Program-made: the position numbers and the translations under genes
From: Euphorbia lathyris
Taxonomy: Eukaryota > Streptophyta > Magnoliopsida > Malpighiales > Euphorbiaceae
Assembly (NCBI RefSeq): GCF_963576675.1
Contig: NC_088915.1
Location: 87,739,501 to 87,803,500 of the forward strand
DNA: 64,000 bases
Direction of reading: 5' to 3'
In this document: piece after piece, positions 24,101 to 39,100 of the stretch
How positions within the stretch are numbered: position 1 is the stretch's first letter
How the letters are laid out: every line of letters starts with the position of its first letter
Notes under the pieces: model-generated
The model's input: the letters and a program-made list of their open reading frames with translations, nothing else
Told to the model about the DNA's origin: nothing
The model's database searches: none

Positions 24101-27100
24101 ACCTTAAAAGACATGTATTATGGAACAGATGGAGTAAGATATTAAGCCCGCGGATGTACTAACCTATTTAGAGCATAGTCAACGCCAGCAGCATCAGCTC
24201 CATCAAAACTAAATCCATTTGGTTCAATGCCATGTGCTTGTGCTCTCTCTTTATCATGGTCCACATCAAACACTGTGTCATAAAGTCCTATACCCAAACA
24301 ATTATATAATTTCAGCAAAAAAAAAGCTAGCCCCTATAAGCAGAACTGTAAATATCTAACACGACAATACGATTTACAATTTACAGAATTAAAGGGGTAA
24401 ATTACACCTATGGCCACTGAACTTTACTCATTTTAATATTGTGGCCACTGAACTTCAATTCTTAACAGTATGACCACTGAACTTTATTCTTTTTAACATT
24501 GGTGGCCATTGAACTTTAACTAATTCCTCAAAATGAAAATATTCAAGAATTAAAGTTGTTCAGAACGATATTTACCATGAAACCATATTTTTTATTTTCT
24601 AAAATCACATTTTTTGGAGCTTTCTCTCTCTACAAATTCACTATCTCTCTCCTGACCAAAAAAACACCTAAATGACCTCAAAACGAAAATTTTCAAGAAT
24701 TAAAGTTCCTTAGAATATCATTAACTCTTCGAATTTTATTTTGAGGCCGTCAACGGTCGTTTTGAGACGTTAAGTGGCCACGGTCTTAAAAAGTGTAATG
24801 TTCAATGGTCATACTGTTAAGAATTGAAGTTCGGTGACCACAATGTTAAATGGGTAAAGTTCACTGGCCATGGGTGTAATTTACCCGAATTAAAGATATC
24901 CATTTGACAAATTTTTTATTCTTTTTGTATTTATACAATCATGTAGAATACTATGATTATGACACGACAATTCGTTTTAAAACCCTTACTTGTAAGTAGT
25001 GCATTTGTCACTTTGACTCTCCGTACTTCTATTCAAGCTCGGCTCGGTTAAAGCTTGGCTCAATAGTCTCTCTCGAGTTCAGGATTGGCTCAAGCATTAA
25101 CGAGCTTGAGCTTAAGGTTCAGCTTAAAAACTCGTAAACATGCTCAATTATTTTTTAATTACTATATATATTTCTTTAATTTTTAATTTTATAACTATGT
25201 ATATCATTTTAATTTATTGTAAATTATATGTTAAATTTGGTGTTTCCTACATCAAAATAATGGAATTAAGTAACAAAATATCAAAACAAGTAATTTGAGT
25301 ACCGGATAACGTACAAAAATATCCCTAACATCTAAAATGGTGAAATTTTGCCTCTAACACTAGTAACCAAGAGCAATTTTACCCCTAATGTTGGCAAGTT
25401 GGGTCAATTTCAAACATCACCGTGATATTTTGTTCCTTTTTTGCACCAATTGCATATCATTTATTTCTAAAAAAAGATTTCACATTTATTGTGATTTAAT
25501 AATAAAATTGAAGATTAATACTTTTAAATTAGATGAAAAATTTGGATTTTTTTGTCCAATACGTACAAAATACGGTATAGTTTGATGAGTTATTTCTCAA
25601 ACTGACCCAACTCATTAGAGGTAAAATTGCATCAACTTTAGGGTTATTTTTGCATCTTATCGTACATTCAAGTCAAGTTGTTCGCGAGTTTTTTTTCAAG
25701 CCGAGACTATTTTTGGTCCTCTCAAGCTCGAGCCAAGCCTGACCTCATCGATTCCTGAGCCGAACCTACCTAGGTCTGGTCTCAGTTCGGCTCATTAACA
25801 CCCCTCCTAGTCACAGGTGCTTTTACTTTTCGTTAGGCCCTTGATAGACTGTTCCATTCGCGCTTTTAAAATTGTTTTCCGTCTATCAAACGCCAAACTC
25901 TATGTTTAAAAACAACTCATACGACATATCAAAATGTCCCGAAAAGAACGTAGGAACACACCTCCAGTTTTCCTAACCACGGGTATTGAACCGTATCTCA
26001 TGGCTGTAAGTTGGGTGAGCCCACACGGCTCAAAAATCGACGGGACTAGTATGAAATCGGCACCTGCATATATCTAACAAAACGAACAAGAGAACGAAGC
26101 TTAGTTAGTATGGATCAAATTACAGTTGAAACTTGTAAATTACATTCAAAGAGATTTATACCAAGTGTGACAAGGGTTCATCATATGTCAAACAAAGGCG
26201 GGCACGGTCACTATGCAAATTATGCAATTGGTTCGACAAGTTCACGAAATCAGTCTGTATCCGAGGATCGGGGGCTGAACCGAGCAATACGACCTGCGAA
26301 AACGAATTGTATCAGGTGAAACAGAAGAATAATACATGTTTGATCGAAAAGGTTCAAATTGGCCCTCAAAATTAGCATTGAGGGTCAATTTAGCCGAAAT
26401 CAATCTTTAGGTATCAACTCAACCGTTAAAGTTGGTCGGAAAGGTCAAATTAACCCAAGATCAAATCAGTCCTGAAAATATAATATATTTTTAATACCTG
26501 AACTTTATCATATTTACATTTTGATACCTGAAATCTATTTTTATCCTTAAAAACTATTATATTATGCGCAATGGCAGAACACTTTGATGTCGGCACATTA
26601 CTTTATGTGTTAGTGCAGAATGTCAATGCAATAATACTGTTTTGAGGGGTTCAGTGAAGTTTTGACTGTCCCTGTTTCGGGGAGTTTCTCTAAGAATTAA
26701 TTGTTCGTGGCCCATATTCCTACTTCGAGAGATTTCTTTTGTTAGTGCAATTTTTACCTCTATTTATTGAGTTCTTATATTAAGCACCCGGTCTTCTATG
26801 TCACTCGAAAGACCCCCAATTCACATTTGGACATGTGTATTGTGACCCCACATAATAATTAAAATAGTGGAGCCTCTTATAATATATGTGGGTCCATGTT
26901 ACACATGTCAAAATACGTATGGAAGGTCCTCCATTTGACACGGAGAACCGGGTGCTTCTAATAATTTGCCCTATTTATTTTTCTCACTTGTTACCACTTA
27001 ATATAATTATTTCATTAAAAAAAAGGGGCGGCCCGGTCGCACTACGCGTCCCCGCTGAGCGAGGGTCCGGGGAGGGGTCCCACCACAAGGGTGTACTGGG

Positions 27101-30100
27101 GCAAGCCTTCCCCTTCCCCTGCCAATTTATTTGGCAAGAGGCCGCTCCTAAGACTCAAACCCGTGACCTCTTGTTCACACGACAACAACGTTTACCGTTG
27201 CGCCAAGACTCGCCCTCTAATATAATTATTTCATTAACAAAAAAAAAAAATTTAAAATAATATAGTGTAATTAAATTCTAAATTCAATTAATTCTTATCC
27301 AAAATTAGATATTCTGCACCGACGCATAAAGTAATACATCGAAGCCAAAACGTTATGCGGTTGCGTAGAATATAATAGTTTTTAAGTAGAAAAACATATT
27401 TCAGGTATCAAAATATAAACATGATAAAGTTCAGGTATAAAAAATATATTATATTTTCAGGGCTGATTTGATCTTGGGTTAATTTGACATTTTCGATCAA
27501 CTTTAAGCGCTGAGTTGATACCCAAAGATTGATTTGGGTTAAATTGACCCTCCATGCCAACTTTGAGGGCCAATTTGAACCTTAATTCGTTGAGCATGTT
27601 CATAAACAAACCTGTCCACCGCGATCCAACGTTCGCCAGATTGCGTGCTTGATAAGGTGGATTCCTTTTTGATGTGTAAGACGTGTAATAATCCCGACTA
27701 CAGGTAAATCGGCTTTCTTTATGGCAAGCCTTTGCTGCAAATAATCTTTCGCAGCTCGTTTTCCCTCAACCACATTCTCGGATGTGTAACAAACCTATAA
27801 TTAAATCACAGGCATTACTCACAACTTCTCCGGCAAAGCACCGGAGAAAACATGTAGAACAATGAATCCGAAATAGCAACAAGGACTTTAAATTCAAGAA
27901 CATTTACTCGAGAAATTTAAATACGGTATTGCTATATACTCACAGGAATAAATTTATCATTATAAGGATCCCATATATCTGGATCAATTCCATTCAGTAT
28001 ACCATGGAATTTCTGGAGATGCGGAGCAACTGCAGAGTTTCCCGCAACCTCCCTCGCATACGTGGGAGATACCTGAAGATGTTACAATAAGTTGTTAGAT
28101 ACTACTGCAGAACAGAAATGAGACTGTGCTACTTCCACTGTTAATTTCTGACACGAAAACATGATTTACAGATCGCTTGATACGATTATCATTTTTGTCA
28201 TTTATATCTTTTAGGGATAAAGACCAAATTTAAAGCTAACGTTTCCAAGCAAGATCAATTTTAGCCCTGCATTATCGAACCCTAGAAAAACTGGTTTCAC
28301 TGGTATTTAACTGTCACTTCAAATCTCCCAAATATCATTTATGTCTAAAATATTTAGTGTATTACTAACGAAATTACAAAAATTCAGTTAAAATGCTAAA
28401 AACTAAATCTACTACATATAAGTTGATCACAATTTTTATTTTGTCAAATTATCTAAAATATTTAATGTCTTCTTAATATAGTTAAAAAAAGGCTTAATAC
28501 ACAAATAACCCCCTGAACTTGTCCAAATGTTGCAACTGCCCCCCTCAACTTTCAATTGTAACAACTTAGCCCTCAAACTTGTCCAATTGTAAAATATAAC
28601 CCCTCAAACTTGTCCAATTGTAAAACAGAACCCCAAATTGCTGACATGGGCTGCAATTGAAGAAACACGTGAAATACAAAAGCTGCAACGCTCGTGGAAT
28701 GTGATAATCAGATCTTTGGACCCAAAAAAATCAGTATTTAAGTAACCAAATCCTCAATTCTTCAACTTATTCTTCAACCTAACGGCCTTCTTTTTGTTAT
28801 TCCTATTCGTTTTTTAGTGATTTCTTGATTCAAAGTTTAGAGATATTATGGGGGTGAAAAGGTGTTTATGTGGAGAAATAGCTCCATTGAAGATTTCATG
28901 GCGTGATACGAATCCGGGAAAACGTTTTTACGGTTGCTTCTAGTACGGGGTAAAAAAAATCCCAATTTTGGGTTATGTTTTACAATTGGACAAGTTTGAG
29001 GGGTTATGTTTTACAATCGGACAAGTTTGAGGGGTAAGTTGTTACAATTGAAAGTTGGAGGGGACAGTTGCAACATTTGGACAAGTTCAAGGGGTTATTT
29101 ATGTATTAGGCCTTAAAAAAACCAACAAAAAATGTAAGGAACTGTTTCAATTTATCGACAAACTTGTTCGGAAGGTCCGATGTGATAGTTAAATAACAGT
29201 CAAACTAGTTTTTTCAAATTTTCAATAGCGCAAGGCTGAAATTGATCTTGTTTGGAAACATTAGAATTAAATTTGCACCATTTCATACGTTAAGGCTAAA
29301 TACGCACTTCGCTTGAATTGTTAGTGTTAAATTTGACCCTTATCCCATATCTTTTATAATCATGTAAAACATATAAACCACACAATAATATGGGTATATT
29401 ACATCCACGCCCCTGAACTTTGCACTTCCATTATGAAGTCTGAACTTCAAAACTTGACATTATGGTCCCTGGACTTTACACTTTACTAACATAATGACTC
29501 CATTTACCGTTAACCAAGTTAAAATGACTAATGACGATCTCAAAATGAAAAAAAAAATAAAATAAAAATCCAAGAGTTAAAAGTTGTTTACAACCACATT
29601 TCCCATGGAACCAATTTTTTATTTTCCAAAACACCATTTTCGGAATCTTCTCTCTCCAAACAATCATTTTCTCTTTCTTGACCAAACAACATCTAAATGA
29701 CTTCAAAATCAAAAAAGTTCAAGAATTAAAGTTTCTTAGAATATCATTTCCACTGGCTCTACAAATTTGATCAACGTTAAAAGGGGTCACTATGTTAGCA
29801 AAATGCAAAGTTCAGGGGCATAATGTTCGATTTTAAAGTTCATGGGCCATAATGAAAGTAAGAGCAAAGTTAGGGGCTGTAAATGTAATTATGCCATAAT
29901 AGGATTATAACATGATAACCATCTCTTAGGATGCCTAAGGCAAAAGAAAATGAACTTATATTTAAAAATTTAGTAAATGAAAAACTGAAGATCAAGAGTT
30001 GCCGCAAAGAAACCTCAAAGGAGAATGATTGTCTCATGTAAGGAGCCATATAACCTCCTAATTAAGCAATGTGTGATATCTAACGCAGCCCCTAACCCGA

Positions 30101-33100
30101 GAACCATCTCGAGCATGAAGCAAATATTCATGGGTGACCGAATATTGAGTACCAAGGCCCTCATACCATGTAAATAAAGTCCTAACTCACCTCAAAAGAT
30201 AGGGCTGTAATCGAGCCGAACCGATCTTTGACCTGCTCATGCTCAGCTCGTCAGAAAATTGATGAGCTCGAGCTCAAGCTCAACATCCTGTTTGTGAGCT
30301 ACTCACGAGCTGCTCGCTGTCTTGTTCATGAGCTTTGCTCGCAAGCAACTCATTAATTTTGTTCACAATTTTCGATCGCGAACAACTCATTAATTATGTT
30401 CTTTTGAAATTTGTTTATACATAATTTTGGAACCTACAAACTAAAGTTTACACAAAATTAAGTTGTTTTACATTTACCCTTTATAGAAATTCTATTATTA
30501 AAAAAACAATGGAAAGCTTGCTCACGAGCGTGTTCATAACCTATAACTGAGCCTGCTCGGCTCGTTTATAAATCGAGCCAAACACGCCGAACCGCTCATG
30601 AGCGGCTCGACTCATTTACAGCCCTATCAAAAGGTACCTCAAAGGAGGAGAATTGACTCACAAATATAAGAAACCATATATATAGCCCCTAACTACGCAA
30701 TATAGGACATCTAACGAAATCCAAGGAATCAGTAGTACTCACAGTCGTACACTTGTCAGCATATGCCATAGCTTTTCCAATGTTGGCTGCCCCAAATTCA
30801 AGGTTATGAATTGTGAAGACAACCCGAGCTTTGCTAAGACCGTAATTCAGATAATAGTCCTTAAACAACCATGTAACCGGAGCACTAGACCAATCATGAC
30901 AATGGATAATATCCTGCAAGTATAAACAACCTATTAACATGGATATCTTAAAGCGTCGAAAGGAGTTTTTTTTTAATTAATAAAAAAAGCTTACAGGATG
31001 AAATCCGGTTTGTTGTAAAAACTCGAGAGCTGCGTGACAAAAGAATGCAAACCTCTCACCATCATTCCGACTTCCGTATATGCAACCGGTCCAAAACATC
31101 CTGTATAAGAGAAATCATCATGAGATAATCGGTAAACTGTTTCTAAATGCAGATGCAGCGGTTGAAATTCGGGAAAAGGCACATGACAAACATTCAAGAG
31201 CACGGGAAAACGCGGAAACATTAGTAAATACTTGCTCGAAATCTCACTGTGGAAGACGACAACAACATCAACTATAATGCAAGCCGTTCAGATAACAGAG
31301 CAAGCATATATTTAGAATGCATTTCTTTTAGAAAACACGTGTCTCGGAGCAGCTATCATTAGGTCAAGTTTCATTCTAAATATTCATTTATCCTTCTGCA
31401 AACTACAAAATTACTAACAACGATACCATCATGCAAGTTTTCATCATTACAAAAGCGCATCCATTCAAGATTTCAAGGGTAAGCACGAACTCGTAAATGC
31501 AATAGTTTAAATCAATAATCATTCTGAAATCTGGCGCCAACAACAGCATACGGAATCAGGGACAGATCCAGAGGGAAGCTAGGTGGGCTTGAACACAATA
31601 GTCGCCGAAAATTGTTGAAAATTCCATGAAATTGTGTACGGGACTTTAAATTTTTTTTTTATGTAAAAACACCAAAGAAAAACATCAATTTTGTCCGAGA
31701 TTAATATAAGATCTACGATTGGACCTTAACTATCAGCTTGAGCTTTTAGTTAAAGTGGTTGCACGACATGGTATTAGAGCCTCTTGGACCAAACGGTCGA
31801 GTGTTCGAGTCCTGACAACCTCATTAATTTGTGGAATTAAGAACACATGGCGGGATGGGCCTGTGTTGTACACACTACAAGCCCATGGGGCATTTGCGTG
31901 TGGGGGTGTGTCAGAGATTAAACTATCAGCTTGAGCTTTTAGTTGAAGTGGTTCCATGACAAATTTAGCATTATATTCCGGGACAAATAGTAGCAGTAAC
32001 AGAACAGACAATATGAGAACGAAAAAAGAAGTAATAGCTTCTCTGATTTACCCATTTTGAGGCTCCAAAAAGTAAACGGAGAGGCCTTCCACCTTCCCGA
32101 ACCATACTTTTATTTCCGTGCCGCCCCAGGAATAGCTTTTCTGGTTATGAAGGTCCTTCACCTATTTCAGAACATTCACATCTGATGAATTAGGAAATCA
32201 GGCCACATATAAGCGTTGAGCAAATTGTTTCATTGTTCCGAAAACAAGAACAAGTTTACAATATATATAGTTTGGCACGTACACATACTGAAAACCACCA
32301 GACTACGTGCGGTGTTATAACTATTTTTTTTTCTTGCAAGGGATTAGGAAAGGGTTAAATGGACCATTGGTCGCTGAGCTTTTATGGTTGTCTCAAAATG
32401 GTCACACAATTTCAATCTGTCTCAATAAAATCATGGGTAATTTCAAATAAAACCCCGTGGTTTCACTAATTTTCAGATAAAGGACTGTGATTTACTATTT
32501 TTCAAAGTAAGGACTGAGGTTTTCAACTTTAGCAAAATAAAGACTTTTTCGATTGATACTATTAAAATCACCATTGACGACTTCAAAAATGACATATTTT
32601 AAGAACTACTAATATTCTAAGCAACTTTAATTCTTCAACTTTTTTATTTTGAGATTATTTAGATGATGTTTGGTAAAGAGAGAGAATTAATGTTTAGAGA
32701 GAGAAAGTTCCAAAAAAGATGATTTTCGAAAATCGAAAATGTAGTTTCATAGAAAATATGACATTGAACAACTTTAATTCTTGAAAATGTTCATTTTCAG
32801 GTCGTTAAAGATAGTTTTAATAGCATTAATCCAAAAGGTCCATGTTTATTAAAAGTGTGAAACCTCAATCCGCATTTTGACAAAAAGTAAACCACGTGAA
32901 ACCACATGGGTTTTATTTGAAATTTACCCTAAAATCATTCAACTTTGAATTTTGTCTCAATAAAGTCACTCCGGCGAGTTCAAGAGCAAAAAGACACCGG
33001 AAATATGATATGGCTTCCAAGTCAGCACTAATCAACTTTCACCGCTGACCTAAAGGATATGTGTCTGCCACCTAGCTGACACGTGTAGTTTCAGTCAGAT

Positions 33101-36100
33101 AGGTGGCAACCACGTGTCATCCAGGTGGCAGCACATGTCGTTTAGGTCAGTGGTGAAAGTTGACAACGGCTGATGTGGCAGCCACGCAACTTTTCCGTTG
33201 TCTTTTTGCTCTTGAAGTAGCCAGAGTGACTTTATTAAGACAATTCAAAGTTGAATGATTTTAATCATTTTACTGAGACATTGAAATTGAGCGACCATTT
33301 TAAGATAACCATGAAAGTCAGTGACCAACAGTGCATTTTTAACCCGATTAGGAAATGATAAAAAAATTGGTCTTGCAAATTCTTTGTAATACAAATACTA
33401 TAAACATAAAATTAAGGAATTGAGACGAATCAACAGTTGCCATAAAAAAAGACTCGTCGTCCAAAAAAAAAGTTGAAATATCTATATAAAGAAGCAGCAA
33501 TGAAGCTTACTTGGCTAAGGTTCAAACAATCATACTTTGGGAGAATGATGTCCACGCTGTTATTTAAATCTTGAACAGCTCGGGAGAGACTAGTCACAAC
33601 ATCACCGAGTCCTCCAACCTGCAATAGATATTCCATCCCACCATGTGTTTAAATTCATCGATAAATGAGGTTGCCAGGATTCGAACCCTTGACCGTTTAG
33701 TCCAAGAGGACCCGATACCATGGCATGGAACCAACTAAAAGCTTAGGACTGCAATACAGGTTTAGATCTTTTAGCTAAAGTTTCAGAATTTTATCTATTT
33801 AATGTTTTAAATTATTGAATATTCTATTATTTAGGATTTTCATTGTTTAGGAGTTTTAAGATTTAGGAGTTTTATAACTTACGAGTTTTTCTAATAAGAA
33901 TTCTTATGTATTTAAAAAGTTGTTATCTATTTAAACCGGACAATCATATTCGATAAAATTAATTAAGAACTTTCCGGTCAAAAAGAGAACTAAGGTTGTT
34001 AGCTTCAAGGATAGGCGAACAGGAAAATCAAGGGAATCAAGGATTTTCTGGTGAAAAGACATGTGACGAGATCCTATTCACGGGAACATAGTAGAAGATA
34101 TAACTATATGAGTAAAATCCAATAAGACTAAAAATGGCGCTTATCTTGTCAAGCAAGCAGGACATATAATAATGATTCCGGTCTATAAAAGTTTTTGAAT
34201 TCAACCTTTTAAAGGACCAATTATGTCGGGAACAAAGACAACATTCATGGTGACTAATCATGCCATAAAAATGTACTATTTCTCTCTATATAAATGGAAA
34301 GAACATGCATAAATAGCCTTCTCGGGAGCCATCTTTCCCTTATTCCTTTAAGGGAAGGACTCTTTAAGTCCTAATAGAAAGCAGTTTTATTTTTTGCTTA
34401 AAAAACAAACTCGACTCAAATCAAAGAAAACAGAGAACGAACATCCGTGTTTTTAGGTTGATTGGAAAAAGGATAATACTTGTGAGTTAATAATTTTTAG
34501 GCTAAATACATCATTTGCCCCCTGAACTTGTCCAAAAAGCTTGATTGGCCCCCTGAACTTTCAAAGTGTACCGATAGCCCCCTCAACTTGCATAAAATGT
34601 TCAGTTAGCCCCCTAAACTTACCTAAAATGTAATCAATTATCACTCGGTCGAAAAAAAGTACATTAAATGCAAAAGATGTATTCCACGCATCTTAAAATG
34701 TTATTACATAATTCAAAAATAGATTAAAAATGAAGTTATTACTTGTTCAATTATGAAACTCGTCTTCTTTAATATTAGAACCGCATACCCCGATCTTGGT
34801 CATTTTACTTTTTTTTAAGACGCGTGCAATACATCTTTCGTATTTGCAACCGAGTGATCAGTTGATTATAGTTTGTGCAAGTTCAGGGAGCTAAATGAAC
34901 ATTTTATGTAAGTTGAGGGGGCTATTGGGACACTTTGAAAGTTCAGGGGACCAATCAAGCTTTTTGGACAAGTTCAGGGGCAAATGATGTATCAAGCCCA
35001 ATTTTTATTCAAGCTCTATATGACAAACTCCGAAGGTCATATGTTGATTTTTGTGCATTTACGTGGTCAACCCGTATTTACACTGGTCAACAGTCATTGG
35101 ACTTTTATGTCAGTATGTGTCAAAGTTCAAGGATTTTTATGTCCGGTTTTGAAGGTTTCAGGGGCCATCATATTAGTAACGCCAAAGTTGACGGGACATG
35201 GGTGTATTTTACCCGCCATTCTGTATAGATTAATAAATTTGATGAATTAAAGTTACCTTTGCTATTGGGGCCATTTCTACAGCAATATGCACAATATGCA
35301 TTGGTGGCTCCTTCGTAATTCCTCCGAAGACGGGTACATGGTAATCCATGCCATCTTTATTATCAAAAATTCCACCTTCTTCCTTCTCCGAGAATACAAA
35401 ATCCATCAGGTACGCATCCAATGGAACCTTGACTGAGAAAAAAAAACATATGAGAATGAAACAATTCTAATCATTTCTGCGGAAAAACTCTATGAATTCA
35501 TCTATTAAGTTTAAATCATCTGACATTAGAAAAGCAAGGAAGATAGCAAAGAATAAAAGATGGATTAATACATCTGTTGCCCCCTGTATTTGGCCCAAGA
35601 CTTCAACCGCCCCCCGAACTTTCAAAAGTTTCAAATGACCCCCTATTCTTGTCCAATTGCATTCAATAACCCCCTATTATTGTCCAAATGGATTCAATAA
35701 CCCCAAAACTTCAACTGCCTCGTGAATGTTCAAAAGTTCCTAATTATGTCTATTTGCCATGTCCTTTTTGACATGTGGCGAGCATTTTGACATGTGACGG
35801 AATGTGCATCGCATTTTCTGCATCCAACAAATTTTATTGAGAAATAGGGGTTATTGAATCCAATTGGACAAGAATAGGAGTCATTTGGAACTTTTGAAAG
35901 TTCAGGGGGCAGTTGAAATTTTGGGCCAAATACAGGGGGCAACAAGTGTATTAGGCCATAAAAGATCCTCCCCAAACTCTCAAAGAACTTCGTGTACAAT
36001 TGGACAAGCCCTTGACAATATAGTAGATTGATATGATATGGAATCATTAGCGGTGGAGGGGCAGCGGGTCACGGAGGTCCATCGACCCAACGACTCCCAG

Positions 36101-39100
36101 GAGGAAAAAAAAAGAATTACCAACAGAAACTTCCGTTGCTAAATGTCTAATTTCCGTCGACAATTTCACTCTATTCAGAATCTGTAACATATTTGGCATC
36201 AGTGACGAAATCTGAGACAGAAATACCCGTCCTGATGCTAAGTCCCGAAAATAATTTTTAACATATGCTCGTCCATTGGCCCTCCGAGTATTTTGTTTTG
36301 GCTCTGCCATTGGCATCATGATAAATTCCTACAAAATCTGTATGGTTGACTGTTACCGAAACAAAGCCTCAGGTAGCTAAGAGATCACTACTAGGGTATG
36401 TTTTCGTATTGGAATTACGTGACCTATGTATTGTGATAATGCCAATGTCAATTACAAGGATAAGGAAATAAATGAGAAGCATCAACAACCCGGCTAACTT
36501 CTGAAGTTCATGCAAATAAAAAAAACTAAAATCATATTATCACTACTACACAATTTAACCTGAGTTGGAGAAAAAATTGGAGAAAAACAAGACACTGAAT
36601 AACAGACGCACGAAGACAATAAAAGTTAAGAAACGAATGCACCATAAGTTTACTTAGATGAATAATAGAATCAGATCGGAAAACTTACCGGTGGCTTTGA
36701 CATGAGAACCATTATCTGCAGGCAACATTTTCTGGGGTGGCAATGGACCATTGCGGTGTGTCCAACGATTAAATGAACCTCTGAACCAAACCTCGGGTTT
36801 ACCATTCAGAACTGTGTTTGCAGGATTATAGAAAATTGTCACTGTCTTTCCTGCTTGAACATCAATAGGATCGGTATAAACAATATGCTTTTGTGACAGC
36901 AGAAACTTTTTCATAGTTCTCTCCTTTCTTTCCGCTTTCATGCGTGCCGTTTTTTCAGCCTGTAACGACATAATGACAGAGCAGAGATACTTAGCATACT
37001 TGGAATTGAAACATTACAAAGAACAATGGAGATAAAGTTTTCAATAAATTTAGGCCTAAACCATACGAAACCCCCTAAAGTAGTCCATTGTGGTCAGTTT
37101 GCCCCCCGAAGTTAAGGGACAACCCATTAGCCACGCCAACTCTCCCAAAGTGAGATAACGTGCCCCTTATTTTTCTTCAATCGGAGAAGATGTTAACATG
37201 TGTGGACCACTTGCCTTTCGGTTGACTTCCCATACGCAATATGGCTTTTCTTTTCACAAAAAGTTGCAACGTGGCCTTTCGGGATGTATTTCAAAGTGTG
37301 TATGAGTTTAGAGAGACTACTGTAAAATACTCCCTCTGTTCCACAATATTTGTCTTTTAAGGTTAAGGCACAAGAATTAAGAAATATAATTAATTTTAAC
37401 TAAAAAGACTTTGTTACCCTTGTATTAATTGCATCAATTAATTAATTTTTAATTATTCTTAAAATAAAAAGGCAACTTAAATAGGGATATATTTGGTAAA
37501 AGTTAATTAATGTGCATGGATTGAATCAAAACGTCATGTATCATGGAACAAAAAAAATTCTCTAGAAAGACAAATATCATGGAACAGAGGAATATGCTCT
37601 AAGGGATAAATTCTTGTAAGGGAAAAGCCACATTGCATATGGGAAGTCAACCGAAAGACAAGTGGTCAACATCTTCTCCAATTGAGGAAAAATAAGAGAC
37701 GTGTATACCAGTTTCAGGGAGTTGGAGTGGCTAATGGGTTGTCCCTTAAGTTCGGGGGGCAAAGGGATCAAAATGGAAAACTTTAGGGGGCTTCGTATTT
37801 AGGCCATAAGGGAGGTTTACAACTAGCAGCTAATATAAGATGCTCTTCTTAAACTGTAAAACAAGTTCACAACAATATTCGTTTTGTGCGGATTACAATT
37901 TAAGTCGCCTCACTAGGACCGCCTGAATTTTTGTGCTCGTGTTGAAGGTACCAAAAGGGCAACACAATGTTTTTTAGAGGTAACAAACAGGAAAAGCTTT
38001 ATCTTAATACAATAATTTGAAATTTAAGAATCAAACTGACCTTGGCACGGATCGCCTCCTCCCTTATCCTCCTTTCCTCCCGTAGCCTCCTATATATCCG
38101 ATGTTCTTCCTCAACCCAAAACAATTCTTCAGTGAAGGGTATTGGGACAATTGCGTGGAAATCTTCCCGTTTATTATTATCATAGGTAGAGGCACCCTGA
38201 GGTGGACCGTCCGCAAAGACCCAATCCAAGATAACGGCTTGATCGGGTACAGAAACTGCAGAAAAAAAAATTGCAACAGGTAATGCCTTGTGCCAATACT
38301 GAACGCTAGATTTCAGTAAAGTATGCACAGAAAGCGAGCAATTAAGAAAATAAAAATACTATTCAGAAGACGAATTTATTGAGAGTTTACTAATCCAAGT
38401 GATACAAATCATAGTTGTCAAATCGAGATTCGACTTGTGAATGGAAATCCTCATTTTGTGAATCGTGACTCGTGACTCGTGAATCGGTAAACCGAGTAAT
38501 TAAAATTCAAATCTAATGCAAATGCAATCCTAGTAAACTAATTCACAAATCAAACTTTGTTTAATAACTTAGTGGAGATGGAGAGTTTGAGTTTCTGTCT
38601 CTGTTTTTTGCCTTGTTGCCAACTTGATAATGATGGAATGGAACTAGTTTGAGTTGATAACTTGATAAATAATAATCGGACTAGAGGAGAGTGAGTTTAG
38701 TAGTTAGTGTTGTTGAAGTTTTTTATGAAACCGTGGTGAAGATCCGACTCGAAATAAAGCTGAATCGAATTGAATTGTATGATTCGAATCGCGAATCATA
38801 ACATGCTGTTATAATTTAGATTCGCCCTATAGATCCGGCTCGAAATAGAGGTGAATCAAAAAGTACGATTCGAATTATGAACTGTAAGATTCTAATAATA
38901 GAAACTGCAGCAGTAAAATTACATTTGAGCAATTTCAACACATAATCACAATCTAAACCACCCGAAAAAAGTCAACAGGTTCAGGAATTGTTTCGTTCTT
39001 AAGGGTAAAGTACACCCATCGCCCCTCAACTTTGGTGTTACTAACATTACGACCTCTGGACTTCAAAACCGGACATAAAATTCTCCGAACTTTACCATAC

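Larger units (their letters stand above)
21174..35432 (-). other. SS3: SS3 exons 6-16: GT5/GT1 catalytic domain
   Basis: Eleven exons encode residues 643-1135. The ADP-glucose-binding KVGGL motif is split by intron 6 and KTGGL by intron 14. Also seen are [19 protein letters not shown], the VNGIDPD-type block (here LNGIDPD), RLTHQKGI and the acidic FEPCGL loop. All are conserved in glycogen/starch synthases. The C-terminus ends LYHSARK. Reading-frame integrity across introns up to 2.9 kb argues for continuing selection. Confidence 0.95.

Noticed and set aside
27019..27217. tRNA gene
   Set aside because: Box A and B are present but there is no cloverleaf; body, T-run end and flanking direct repeats identify an Au SINE.
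26886..27260. 124-residue frame
   Set aside because: Spans the SINE and flanks on the opposite strand; no protein features.
33655..33690. tRNA-like GGTTCGAATCC
   Set aside because: It belongs to a TRIM-like fragment; no acceptor stem or anticodon arm.
36047..36330. 90-residue minus-strand frame in SS3 intron 5 as an alternative exon
   Set aside because: No family resemblance, and the joined exons 5-6 already read in phase and match the SSIII protein.
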